64,000 nucleotides of DNA, taken from positions 1 to 64,000 of the forward strand of contig CAZEAP010000004.1 in the NCBI GenBank assembly GCA_964510315.1, in the 5' to 3' direction. The notes beneath the pieces are model-generated. The model was not told the origin of the DNA. It ran no database searches and worked only from the letters and a program-made list of their open reading frames with translations. This DNA is from CAZEAP01 sp964510315. Lineage in GTDB: Bacteria; Planctomycetota; Brocadiia; SM23-32. Positions 41,368-49,138 of this stretch are shown in pieces. The position numbers and the translations under genes were made by a program. Position 1 is the first letter of the stretch; every line of letters starts with the position of its first letter.

Positions 41368-42306
41368 CTACTCAGGTGGTTCGTTGGTGATGGTGGTCGT
41401 GACTTGCGCGGAGATGGGTATGTTCATGGCCTCGCTGCCCGGCGGGCGCACCTCCCTGTCGCCTTCGACCTTCTGGGTAAGCCGTCCCTCAACGATCCAG
41501 CCCGTGGTTTCCTTCACCCTCAGGGTTCCTTCGCCGTGGGCCTCCATGTCGTAGCGTATCTTGGCCGGTCCGGCCTGGACCATCTCGCCGCCTTCTCCGG
41601 TTACGGCCTCTGTGGTGACATGCAGTTCGGCGATGCCCCCCTGCCGCCCGGTGAGTTCCATCTCGACCTGTGTGGTGATGGGCACGGGGACGGGCAGGGC
41701 GCGTTCCCTGGTCCAGGAGTCGCCGACCCGCACCGGCTTGTCGGGATAGATCTCCAGCCACTCCCCGAAACGTCTCTTCAGGGCGGCCTCCCCGAATTCA
41801 CTCTCCAACTGCTGCCACGAGAACAGGGCCTTCCCTCCGGACCCCTCCATGATGGCGGCGATCAGCTTGTCGGTGCCCTCCACCTTCAGGACGCGGCCGC
41901 TGGAATCTATCTCCAACACCAGTGTCTTGCCGGCAAGGGCGGCGAATGTGCGCAGCATGACGGGGACGGAATCGGGCGGGTTCTCCGAATCGTATTCCGC
42001 CCTCATGCGAGGGCTCTGCAGGTTGGCCTTTATCCTCTCGAAGGTAACCTCTACGGTATGTACCCCCTCGGGGCTGACCTCCTTGACGGCGAATTCCAGG
42101 CCCCTTTCGACGGTCAGACCGGAAGCATCGCCGCCCGGGCCGCCCTGATGCGCGCTTTTCTGCACAACGGTCACGTAGCTGTAGTAGGATTCGCCCGACT
42201 GAAGGTTCAGGCGAAGGCGGACGGCATCCTCATCGGCGCCCACACCATGGGCGGCCACGACGGCGGCGACCACAACCAAAAAGCTCAAGGCCTTCTTCCG
42301 CTTCAT
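41368..42306 (-). CDS. Secreted DUF6263-like protein
   Basis: I start at MKRKKALSFLVVVAAVVAAHG (42306) after AGGAAGG, giving 312 residues with a signal peptide cut after about residue 24 (AHGVGADEDA). The mature part begins VRLRLNLQSGESYYSYVTVVQK and alternates beta strands such as TLVLEIDSSGRVLKVEGTD and PDKPVRVGDSWTRE, the pattern of the DUF6263 family, whose function is unknown. It should be periplasmic or exported. Its promoter takes its -35 box from the terminal repeat of the neighbouring element. Confidence 0.75.
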   Translation of the reverse strand: MKRKKALSFLVVVAAVVAAHGVGADEDAVRLRLNLQSGESYYSYVTVVQKSAHQGGPGGDASGLTVERGLEFAVKEVSPEGVHTVEVTFERIKANLQSPRMRAEYDSENPPDSVPVMLRTFAALAGKTLVLEIDSSGRVLKVEGTDKLIAAIMEGSGGKALFSWQQLESEFGEAALKRRFGEWLEIYPDKPVRVGDSWTRERALPVPVPITTQVEMELTGRQGGIAELHVTTEAVTGEGGEMVQAGPAKIRYDMEAHGEGTLRVKETTGWIVEGRLTQKVEGDREVRPPGSEAMNIPISAQVTTTITNEPPE

Positions 42307-42335
42307 CTGTGTCCTTCCTGCAGAAGTCACCCGTT

Positions 42336-42364
42336 ATTATAACGGCTCCGGCGGACAAGGTTAA
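42336..42364 (-). promoter_or_regulatory. Promoter whose -35 box lies in the element's terminal repeat
   Basis: On the minus strand TTAACC (42364-42359) and a perfect TATAAT (42341-42336) are 17 bp apart. The -35 hexamer is the outermost part of the 24-bp inverted repeat at 42359-42382, so the element faces outward to the DUF6263-like gene. Confidence 0.6.
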
Positions 42365-42460
42365 CCGTACGCGTTTACCGTGGACGCTTTGGGAGTTGTG
42401 CCTGTTCGACAGCGGCAATCGGCCGTCGCCACGCGGTCCACTGCTCGGCATCCGGCCGCC

Positions 42461-42506
42461 GGGCTCTATAAGAGCCCGACATACCAGCCCAGGGCGCAGC
42501 CCTGGG
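42461..42506 (-). repeat. Hairpin pair with CTGGTATGT linker (copy 2)
   Basis: Read on the minus strand: CCCAGGG-ctgcg-CCCTGGG (42506-42488), the linker CTGGTATGT, then GGGCTCT-tat-AGAGCCC (42477-42461). It differs from copy 1 mainly by the loop base of the second hairpin. Confidence 0.85.
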
Positions 42507-42656
42507 AGAAATCGGCAATAAACCAACGAGCCCTGAAAGGGCGCGACATATTCGTTCAGGTTGACAGACATCTCGCCATGTACCGGACGAGGCCCGGCTG
42601 CCCCGCGTATGTCTCGCCCCTACAGGGCTCAAGTATTTGAGGGGTGGACCTGTACC

Positions 42657-42700
42657 CCCAGGGCCGGGCCCTGGGCTGGTATGTAACGCCCCTGCGGGGC
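42657..42700 (+). repeat. Hairpin pair with CTGGTATGT linker (copy 3)
   Basis: CCCAGGG-ccggg-CCCTGGG at 42657-42675, linker CTGGTATGT at 42676-42684, then GCCCC-tgc-GGGGC at 42688-42700. The second stem has changed on both sides compared with copies 1 and 2, yet remains paired. Confidence 0.85.
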
Positions 42701-42840
42701 TGCGGCGTGCCGTGTGCAGGAGGCGGGGCACTCCTTGGAAGGCTGCTCAATCGATGATCCGCGAAACGGCAAAGCCGCCGATTTGGATCATTGCTGTCGC
42801 TCGGCACGGTAAACGCGTACGGTTAACCTGCGCCGGTCCC

Positions 42841-43353
42841 TCACCACGTGCCTTCGTGGATGCGCGAGGTGTCCCAGCGGTCGGCCGGACCGGGGCGTTC
42901 GGCCGGATGGCCGATGGAGACCAGCGACAGGCACATCACGTTCTCAGGGAGCCCCAATATCTCTCGGACGCCCTCCTGGCGCTCTTCGACCGGATGGACG
43001 CCGAGCCACACGGCCCCCAGGCCGAGTGCGTTGGCCGCCAGAAGGAGGTTCTGGGTGGCCGCCGAGCAGTCCTGGACCCAGTAGCCGGAGTGCTTCTCCA
43101 ACGAGAGGTCGGCCAGCACGGCGATGCAGACGGACGCCTCCTTCAGCATGCCGGCATAGGGGTGCACTTCCGTTATCCGTTCCATTGCGTCGGCGTCGCG
43201 GACCACCACGAAGTGCCAGGGCTGCTCGTTGCCGGCGGACGGCGCTGCCATGGCCGCACGGAGCATCTGTTCGACCTCCTCTTCGCTCACCGGCTCGTCG
43301 GTGTAGCTGCGAATGCTTCTGCGCGTCATCAGCACTTTGAATCCTTCGTTCAT
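42841..43353 (-). CDS. Nitroreductase family protein
   Basis: 170 residues from ATG 43353, preceded by GGAGG at 7 bases. FMN-binding motifs are at the N-terminus (LMTRRSIRSYTDEPVSEEEVEQML), in APSAGNEQPWHFVVV, and in QDCSAATQNLLLAANALGLGAVWLG; the end has VSIGHPAERP. Such small nitroreductases are cytoplasmic NAD(P)H-dependent flavoenzymes with broad substrates. It may be the last gene after the V-ATPase and Usp genes on the same strand, with an 86-bp gap from Usp. Confidence 0.9.
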   Translation of the reverse strand: MNEGFKVLMTRRSIRSYTDEPVSEEEVEQMLRAAMAAPSAGNEQPWHFVVVRDADAMERITEVHPYAGMLKEASVCIAVLADLSLEKHSGYWVQDCSAATQNLLLAANALGLGAVWLGVHPVEERQEGVREILGLPENVMCLSLVSIGHPAERPGPADRWDTSRIHEGTW

Positions 43354-43439
43354 GGTTTTACCTCCGGACTGCTGGATCAGGAACGAATTCAGGCGAACCG
43401 GCGCACGGTTCCGGGCTCCATCGCCCGGGCACCGACCTT

Positions 43440-43892
43440 CTACCGAACCAGGAGGACGGGACAGGGGATCTCGTCGATGATGAGTTGCTTCTCGTGGGCC
43501 ATGAGGTCCCGCTTGGTGGTGGTGGCGCGGAAGGCACCCATCACCAGGAGGTCGGCGTCTCTCTTGCTCTGCTCCCGCAGGATTACGGTGTGGCATGCCC
43601 CCCTGAGCAGAACGGTTCTGCTCTTAACGTCCGCCTGGTCGGCCAGTTGGCTTACGTAGTTCAGTTGTTTGCGACAGGACTCCTCCAGTTCCTCCTCATA
43701 CTCGTCCATTTCTTCTTCGACGAAGATCCGGTATTTGAGCAGTTGCTTCAGTGTGGCGGTGTCGACCACGGCGGCGGCGACCAGCACAGCCCCCTCGTCG
43801 GCGGCGAGGTTGATGGCGTCTTTGGCGGCCTGCATCCCGGTCTCGCTGCTCTCGGCGAGCAGGAGTATCTTCGCGTAGGTTTGTTTGGCCAT
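43440..43892 (-). CDS. Universal stress protein family
   Basis: 150 residues with the Usp fold order: KILLLAESSETGMQAAKDAINLAADEGAVLVAAAVVD, a helical charged middle (residues 55-85), and DADLLVMGAFRATTTKRDLMAHEKQLIIDEIPCPVLLV. The usual ATP-binding pattern G-x2-G-x9-G-S/T is not kept at the end, so it may not bind ATP. The gene begins 3 bp after the stop of the V-ATPase subunit D gene and is therefore probably part of that operon. Confidence 0.88.
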   Translation of the reverse strand: MAKQTYAKILLLAESSETGMQAAKDAINLAADEGAVLVAAAVVDTATLKQLLKYRIFVEEEMDEYEEELEESCRKQLNYVSQLADQADVKSRTVLLRGACHTVILREQSKRDADLLVMGAFRATTTKRDLMAHEKQLIIDEIPCPVLLVR

Positions 43893-43895
43893 CGC

Positions 43896-44567
43896 TTACT
43901 CCGGAGGCGCTGATTGCTCGGTCCGGCGGGCGCGCTCCCGTTCGCGGGCCGCCTCTCGCTTGCGCTTTACCTTGCGCAGGACGATGAACTCCTCTCTGCG
44001 ACGCTCGGCCAGCACGTCCTCGATGCGTTTTATAGCCTCTTTATATGAAGGTATGAAGAGGTTCTCCAGCGCATTTACCCGGCGCTGGGTCCGGCGTATC
44101 TCCCGAGCCAGCCGGAACACGGCGTTCTCCACCTCCGCCAGTTCGGCCACCAGGGGAACGGCTTCCAGAAACCGGGCCATCACCTGATCGCTGTGGCCGC
44201 TGCCGGAGTTCAGCCCGAACTGCAGGCCGAAAGTGTCCGGTTCGCACTCGACGTCCGGCACCGGAACGCCCATCACCGAGTGGGAGCGGATGCTGACGGA
44301 GTGCTGCATCTGCACGGCGCAGCCCTGGCGCCTGAGTCCGGCCGAGCCCTGGCGGACGGCTGCACTGCGGTACGCCGCACAGGCTTTCTCCATGGCGTCT
44401 GCGACCTGTTCTTTGATGCGGCGCGCGGCCTCCAGCTCCGACATCAATTCGGTCACCAGTATCTGCCGCTTCTTGTCCAGCAGGTCGTAGCCCTGCTGGA
44501 CCCGCTCCAGGGTCTCCTGTATGTCCAGGTAGTTCTGCCGGGTGGGCGCGATGTCCATACGGGGCAT
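43896..44567 (-). CDS. V-type ATP synthase subunit D
   Basis: 223 residues. The family opening MDIAPTRQNYLDIQETLERVQQGYDLLDKKRQIL and the end segment ALENLFIPSYKEAIKRIEDVLAERRREEFIVLRKVKRKR are clear. Subunit D forms the long coiled-coil central rotor stalk. It starts 1 bp after the subunit B stop. The C-terminal tail after residue 205 is rich in Arg and Glu. Confidence 0.95.
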   Translation of the reverse strand: MPRMDIAPTRQNYLDIQETLERVQQGYDLLDKKRQILVTELMSELEAARRIKEQVADAMEKACAAYRSAAVRQGSAGLRRQGCAVQMQHSVSIRSHSVMGVPVPDVECEPDTFGLQFGLNSGSGHSDQVMARFLEAVPLVAELAEVENAVFRLAREIRRTQRRVNALENLFIPSYKEAIKRIEDVLAERRREEFIVLRKVKRKREAARERERARRTEQSAPPE

Positions 44568-44568
44568 G

Positions 44569-45993
44569 TCAGCTCTCCTCCCCGGCGTGCTGTTCGGCGG
44601 CGGGTTCCGCTTCCGCGGTCCCGTAGTAGCGCTCCAGCAGTTCCTCGCTGAGCCGGCTCAACTCGCTGCGGGGCAGTATGCTGACCACCTCCCAGGCGAG
44701 GTCCAGGGTATGCTCGACCGAGCGGTCCTCCTCCTGCCCCTGATGGATGTACTGCTGTTCTAATGCCTCACCGAACTCCAGGTATTGCCGGTCGGCGGGG
44801 GAAAGCTCCTCCTCGCCGATGACCGAGGCCAGCCCCCGGACCTCCTCCACCTGGCTGTAGGCCGCGTAGAGCTGGTTGGAGACGTCCATGTGGTCCTCGC
44901 GGGTGTAGCCCTTCCCCACGCCGTCCTTCATCAGGCGGGAAAGGCTCATCAGGGCACCGACGGGGGGGTATATCCCCTGCTGGAAGAGACTCCTGTCGAA
45001 GACGATCTGCCCCTCGGTTATGTAGCCGGTCAGGTCGGGCACCGGGTGGCTGATGTCGTCGGAAGGCATGGTGAGAATGGGCATCTGGGTGATGGACCCC
45101 TCGGCGCCCTGCACGCGGCCGGCCCGTTCATAGAGGGCGGCCAGGTCGCTGTAGAGGTGGCCCGGATAGCCCTTGCGGGCCGGTATCTCATCCCGGGCGC
45201 TGCTGATCTCCCGGAGGGCGTCGCAGTAGTTGGTCATGTCGGTCAGAAGCACCAGAACGTGCATGTCCTTCTCGAAGGCCAGGTACTCGGCCAGGGTAAG
45301 GGCGCATTCGGGGGTGAGCTTTCGCTCCACGCTCGGGGCGTCGGCGGGGCTGAGGAAGAGCGTGACCCTTCCCATGACGCCGGCCGCCTCGAAGCTGTCC
45401 CGGAAGAAGTTGGCCTGGTCGTTCTTGATGCCCATGCCGGCCATCACGACGGCGAACGACGCCTTCTCCTCCAGGAGTGTCGCCTGTCGGACGATCTGGG
45501 CCGCCAGCCGCTGATGAGGCATGCCGCTGCCGCTGAAAAGCGGCAGCTTCTGGCCGCGGATCAGGCTGTTGGAACCGTCGATTATGCTGATGCCCGTCTG
45601 GATGAAATCGGTCGGGTAGGCCCGCGCCGCCGGGTTGATCGGGCGGCCGTGGACGCTTCTTCGCTGCCCGCCCAGCGGCGGAGGGCCGCCGTCGATCGGG
45701 CGCCCCAGGCCGTCGAAGATGCGCCCCAGCATGTCTTCGGTGACGCGCAGCTCGAAGGGGTGGCCGCTGAACCGCAGCCGGGTCTGGGAACTGCTCAACC
45801 CGGAGGCTCCGCCCAGAACCTGCACCACCGCCCGGTCGCCGTCGACCTCCAGGACGGTGCCCCGTCGTGGCTCCTCCCCGGGGCAGCGGACCTCCACCGT
45901 CTCATCGAAGCCCACCCCGGGCAGGCCGGAGACGTAGACCAGCGGGTCGTCCACGCGGTCCACGCCCACGTATTGTACGGGTTTGTCTCTCAT
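44569..45993 (-). CDS. V-type ATP synthase subunit B
   Basis: 474 residues, the non-catalytic subunit. It lacks a Walker A motif but keeps DGLGRPIDGGPPPLGG, PTDFIQTGISIIDGSNSLIRGQKLPLFSGSGMPHQRLAAQI and LTDMTNYCDALREIS, the nucleotide-pocket sequence at the A-B interface. The C-terminal 30 residues are Glu/Ala rich and unique. Its ATG overlaps the stop of subunit A (ATGA). Confidence 0.96.
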   Translation of the reverse strand: MRDKPVQYVGVDRVDDPLVYVSGLPGVGFDETVEVRCPGEEPRRGTVLEVDGDRAVVQVLGGASGLSSSQTRLRFSGHPFELRVTEDMLGRIFDGLGRPIDGGPPPLGGQRRSVHGRPINPAARAYPTDFIQTGISIIDGSNSLIRGQKLPLFSGSGMPHQRLAAQIVRQATLLEEKASFAVVMAGMGIKNDQANFFRDSFEAAGVMGRVTLFLSPADAPSVERKLTPECALTLAEYLAFEKDMHVLVLLTDMTNYCDALREISSARDEIPARKGYPGHLYSDLAALYERAGRVQGAEGSITQMPILTMPSDDISHPVPDLTGYITEGQIVFDRSLFQQGIYPPVGALMSLSRLMKDGVGKGYTREDHMDVSNQLYAAYSQVEEVRGLASVIGEEELSPADRQYLEFGEALEQQYIHQGQEEDRSVEHTLDLAWEVVSILPRSELSRLSEELLERYYGTAEAEPAAEQHAGEES

Positions 45994-47756
45994 CAGCCGT
46001 ACTGCTTCTCCAGTTCGCTGAGCTGTTGGTCCATGCGCTGGTGGAGTTCGTCCAGCTCGTCCAGTTCTTCCAGCAGTTTGGCTCGCCTAAGCTCCGGGAC
46101 GACGTCCAATTCTCGCACCCGGGCGATGGGGGCGCCGGTCTGGACGATGTCCCGGGTGCGCCGCAGGAACGCGATGAAGATTTTCAGCAGTTTCGCCTGC
46201 TTCTCCGGCTCGCAGTAGGTGTCCACCGGATCGGTGGCGTCCTGCTGGAGGAATCCGGTCTTCAGCAGGTCGGCCACCAGGAGTGTCAGCCGCTGGTTGT
46301 CCGGCAGTACGTCGCGCCCCACCAGTTGAACGATGTCCTGCAGTTCATCCTCCTCGCTGAGCAGGTCCATCATCCGGCCGCGCTGGGCGCCCCAGTCGGG
46401 ATTATACTCTTCCCACCAGGGGCCCACGTCCTCGAGGTATTCGCTGTAGCTGTCCAGCCAGTTGACCGCCGGGTAGTGGCGGGAGTAGGCCAGGTCCTGG
46501 TCGAGGGCCAGGAAGCAGCGGACGAAGCGGGTTGTGTGCATGGTGACCGGTTCGCTGAAGTCGCCCCCCGGGGGGCTGACCGAACCGATCACCGTGACGC
46601 TGCCCTCCCGGCCCCCCAGCGTTTCCACCAGCCCCGCCCTCTCGTAGAACTCCGCCAGCCGGCTGGACAGATAGGCGGGATAGCCCTCCTCGGCGGGCAT
46701 CTCCTCCTGGCGGCTGCTGGCCTCCCGCAGGGCTTCGGCCCACCGGCTGGTGGAATCGGCCATCAGGGCCACCGCGTAGCCCATGTCACGGTAATACTCC
46801 GCCAGGGTTATGCCGGTGTAGATGGAGACCTCCCGGGCGGCCACGGGCATGTTGGAGGTGTTGGCAACCAGGATGGTGCGCTCCATCAGGGTGCGCCCGG
46901 TGCGGGGGTCTTCCAGCTCCGGGAGTGTTCTGAGCACGTCGGTCATTTCGTTGCCCCGTTCCCCGCAGCCCACGTAGATCACCACGTCCGCGTCGCTCCA
47001 TTTCGCGAACTGCTGCTGGAGGACGGTCTTTCCCGTTCCGAAGTCCCCGGGTACGGCGGCGGCGCCGCCCCGGGCCAGCGGGAAGAACGTGTCGATGATC
47101 CGCTGGCCGGTGGCCATCACCGCCGAGCTGGTCTCCCGACGTCCGAACGGGCGGGGCCGGCGCACCGGCCACTCCCGCAGCATGTTCAGCCCGTGGCGGC
47201 CCTTCTCGTTTTCCACCACGCAGAGCGTTTCGGTGGCGGGATAGTCCCCCTCCGGCTGGATCTCCACTACTTCCCCGGAAAGATGCGGGGGTATCATCAG
47301 GCGATGCTCCAGGGCGGGGGTCTCCTGCACGGTGCCGAAGACGTCCCCCTGTTGCGCCTCCTGGCCTTCCTGGATACAGGGGGAGAAGCTCCATTCCTTC
47401 TCTTTGTCCACCGCCTCCGCCGCGGCCCCGACGGACAGGAAGCCGCCCTCGCGTTCAGCCAGGAGCCGCAGGGGGCGCTGAAGGCCGTCGTAGATATTCC
47501 CCAGCAGGCCCGGCCCCAGCGTCACCGCCAGGGGCCCCCCGGTGGCCCGCACTTCGTCCCCGGGCCGCAGGCCGCCGGTATACTCGTAGACCTGCATGGT
47601 GAGCCGGTCCCCCGCGAGCTTGGTTACCTCGCCGATCAGCCCCTTGGGGCCCAGCCTGACCACCTCAAAGGCACCGACCCCGGCCATGCCCTCGGCCTGC
47701 ACGATGGGACCGTTCACGCCGACCACCCTGCCGACCTGTGTATCCTGAGCGCTCAT
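45993..47756 (-). CDS. V-type ATP synthase subunit A (catalytic)
   Basis: 587 residues with the catalytic Walker A GDFGTGKTVLQQQFAKW (usual form G-x-F-G-x-G-K-T) near residue 238, the VYVGCGERGNEMTDVL block and the MADSTSRWAEALREAS loop. The non-homologous insert typical of A subunits (residues about 110-200) is present. ATP hydrolysis or synthesis takes place here. The start ATG overlaps the stop of subunit E by 4 bp. Confidence 0.97.
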   Translation of the reverse strand: MSAQDTQVGRVVGVNGPIVQAEGMAGVGAFEVVRLGPKGLIGEVTKLAGDRLTMQVYEYTGGLRPGDEVRATGGPLAVTLGPGLLGNIYDGLQRPLRLLAEREGGFLSVGAAAEAVDKEKEWSFSPCIQEGQEAQQGDVFGTVQETPALEHRLMIPPHLSGEVVEIQPEGDYPATETLCVVENEKGRHGLNMLREWPVRRPRPFGRRETSSAVMATGQRIIDTFFPLARGGAAAVPGDFGTGKTVLQQQFAKWSDADVVIYVGCGERGNEMTDVLRTLPELEDPRTGRTLMERTILVANTSNMPVAAREVSIYTGITLAEYYRDMGYAVALMADSTSRWAEALREASSRQEEMPAEEGYPAYLSSRLAEFYERAGLVETLGGREGSVTVIGSVSPPGGDFSEPVTMHTTRFVRCFLALDQDLAYSRHYPAVNWLDSYSEYLEDVGPWWEEYNPDWGAQRGRMMDLLSEEDELQDIVQLVGRDVLPDNQRLTLLVADLLKTGFLQQDATDPVDTYCEPEKQAKLLKIFIAFLRRTRDIVQTGAPIARVRELDVVPELRRAKLLEELDELDELHQRMDQQLSELEKQYG

Positions 47757-48391
47757 TGCTCCCCGGAGGCAGGAGGTGGAATGATCTCAGCGAGTTTCTC
47801 GCGCATCTGGTCCCAAAGCCGGTCGAGGCGGGCGCGGAAGGTCTGGTCCGCCACCTGATGGCCGTCGGCCGAGCGGAGCACCACACCTCCCAGGGCGTCG
47901 AGCGTCTCCTCGCTCAGGGTCACTTCGACCTCCCTGTGGAACCGCTCGGAAGCCGCCTTCGATATGCGCTCGGGCAAATCAGGGCTGCGGTCCCGGTCGC
48001 TTTCCTTGAGCACCAGCTCGAACCGCTCGCCCTGCATCTGGTCAAGCGCGGCCAGCGCCAGGTTCAGCAGAACCTGTGGGTAGCGTTCTTTTTCGGGGAG
48101 GCGCTCGAGTTCTTCCAGCGCGCGCCCGCGCAGTTCCTCCAGCATCTGCTGATAGGTTTCCCGCCGCAGGTTCTGCGCTTCTTGTTGCAGGCGGGCACGC
48201 AGTCGCCGCTTCTTTGCTTCCGCCTTCTTCTTGGCCCTTTCCCGGATACGTTCCCTCTGCTCTTCGGCTTTCTCACGGGCCTCCTCGATGATGCTCTCGG
48301 CCTGGCGGCGCGCTTTCCTGCGGATGCGGTCGGCGCGCCTTTCGGCATCGGACCGAATCTCTTCTTCGAGGGTCTGTTCTTCGTCGCTCAT
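47753..48391 (-). CDS. V-type ATP synthase subunit E
   Basis: 212 residues. The N-terminal 100 residues are a highly charged helical stalk (RADRIRRKARRQAESIIEEAREKAEEQRERIRER...) and the C-terminal half has the globular E-subunit fold (EVTLSEETLDALGGVVLRSADG). It forms the peripheral stalk with the G/H subunit. It lies 19 bp downstream of the subunit F gene, whose stop is at 48411. Confidence 0.9.
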   Translation of the reverse strand: MSDEEQTLEEEIRSDAERRADRIRRKARRQAESIIEEAREKAEEQRERIRERAKKKAEAKKRRLRARLQQEAQNLRRETYQQMLEELRGRALEELERLPEKERYPQVLLNLALAALDQMQGERFELVLKESDRDRSPDLPERISKAASERFHREVEVTLSEETLDALGGVVLRSADGHQVADQTFRARLDRLWDQMREKLAEIIPPPASGEQ

Positions 48392-48410
48392 AGGTATGCG
48401 GCCCGTCAGA

Positions 48411-48716
48411 TTAGAGCCTGATGCCGACGGCCTCGCGGATCATTTTCACCAGGCTGGGGCTTTCCGGGCTGGGCCCCTCGGGGCCGGGCACCTCCGCGAT
48501 CAAGGGAAACTCCCCGCCGTAGCGGATGGCGTTGATCTTCTCCCGCACCATGTTGGCCACCTGCTCGGTGGTGATGACGATGACCTTCTCCCCGCGCTCC
48601 ACCAGTCGGTCGAGTTCATCCCGGGCTTCTTGCGCATTCCGCACAACGGTGCCGGGGATGCCCGCATGCTGGAAGCCGGTCACGGTGTCCTCGTCGGCCA
48701 CCACGTAGAAACTCAT
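48411..48716 (-). CDS. V-type ATP synthase subunit F
   Basis: 101 residues: MSFYVVADEDTVTGFQHAGI, then EKVIVITTEQVANMVREKINAIRY and PLIAEVPGPEGPSPE, the family pattern. Subunit F binds the central stalk. Gap of 30 bp to subunit K upstream. Confidence 0.93.
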   Translation of the reverse strand: MSFYVVADEDTVTGFQHAGIPGTVVRNAQEARDELDRLVERGEKVIVITTEQVANMVREKINAIRYGGEFPLIAEVPGPEGPSPESPSLVKMIREAVGIRL

Positions 48717-48746
48717 CGGCGCCTCCCGCGGGGCTGAACCGCCGCC

Positions 48747-49115
48747 TCACAGCTTCGTGTAAAGAAGCACCGCTATCAGAAGCCCGTAGATGGCAATACC
48801 TTCGGCCAGCGCAACGAACAGGAGGCTGCGGGTGAGCAGCTCCGGGTTTTCGCTGGCGGCCCCCAGGGCTGCGGCACCGACCCTGGCGACGGCATAAGCC
48901 GCTGCCAGGCAGGGGATGGCGATGGATACCGAGACCGCGACGGCCAGGTCCCACCTGACGGTCGGGACCTCCTCCTGTAGCTGCTCAAGCGAGTCGGCGG
49001 GGCTCTCCTGGCCGAAAGCGACGGCCAGACCGAGCCCCGTCGCAGCAGGAATTGCGGCGAGCAACAGTGTCAGTATCGCCACTTTCCGGATGTAATTGCG
49101 CTTGACTGGCTCCAT
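48747..49115 (-). CDS. V-type ATP synthase subunit K (proteolipid)
   Basis: 122 residues with three hydrophobic segments: about 12-33 (LTLLLAAIPAATGLGLAVAFG, which may be a signal or an extra helix), 52-80 (WDLAVAVSVSIAIPCLAAAYAVARVGAAAL) and 93-120 (LLFVALAEGIAIYGLLIAVLL), the last with the ion-binding glutamate. It forms the membrane rotor ring with a single hairpin per subunit, unlike the four-helix NtpK. The Q and T/S ligands typical of sodium-type rings are not seen near the first helix, so protons are the more likely ion. Confidence 0.9.
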   Translation of the reverse strand: MEPVKRNYIRKVAILTLLLAAIPAATGLGLAVAFGQESPADSLEQLQEEVPTVRWDLAVAVSVSIAIPCLAAAYAVARVGAAALGAASENPELLTRSLLFVALAEGIAIYGLLIAVLLYTKL

Positions 49116-49138
49116 GCTTTCTCCTCACCACCAAATCT

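Larger units (their letters stand above)
42359..42828. repeat. 470-bp intergenic element with perfect 24-bp terminal inverted repeats
   Basis: The ends are GGTTAACCGTACGCGTTT... at 42359-42382 and its exact reverse complement at 42805-42828. Inside, two hairpin-pair modules face each other: one on the minus strand (about 42435-42560) and one on the plus strand (about 42590-42710). Further inverted repeats are GCCCT-gaa-AGGGC at 42530-42542 and ATGATCC/GGATCAT at 42754-42760 and 42785-42791. No coding frame is supported. A partial copy lies at 1-421. No target-site duplication is obvious. It looks like a non-coding mobile element of MITE type or a large structured repeat. Confidence 0.85.

Noticed and set aside
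48747..49115. Sodium-specific rotor ring
   Set aside because: Only the conserved glutamate is seen; the additional Gln and Thr/Ser ligands of sodium-type rings are not at the expected places. Ion specificity cannot be settled by eye.
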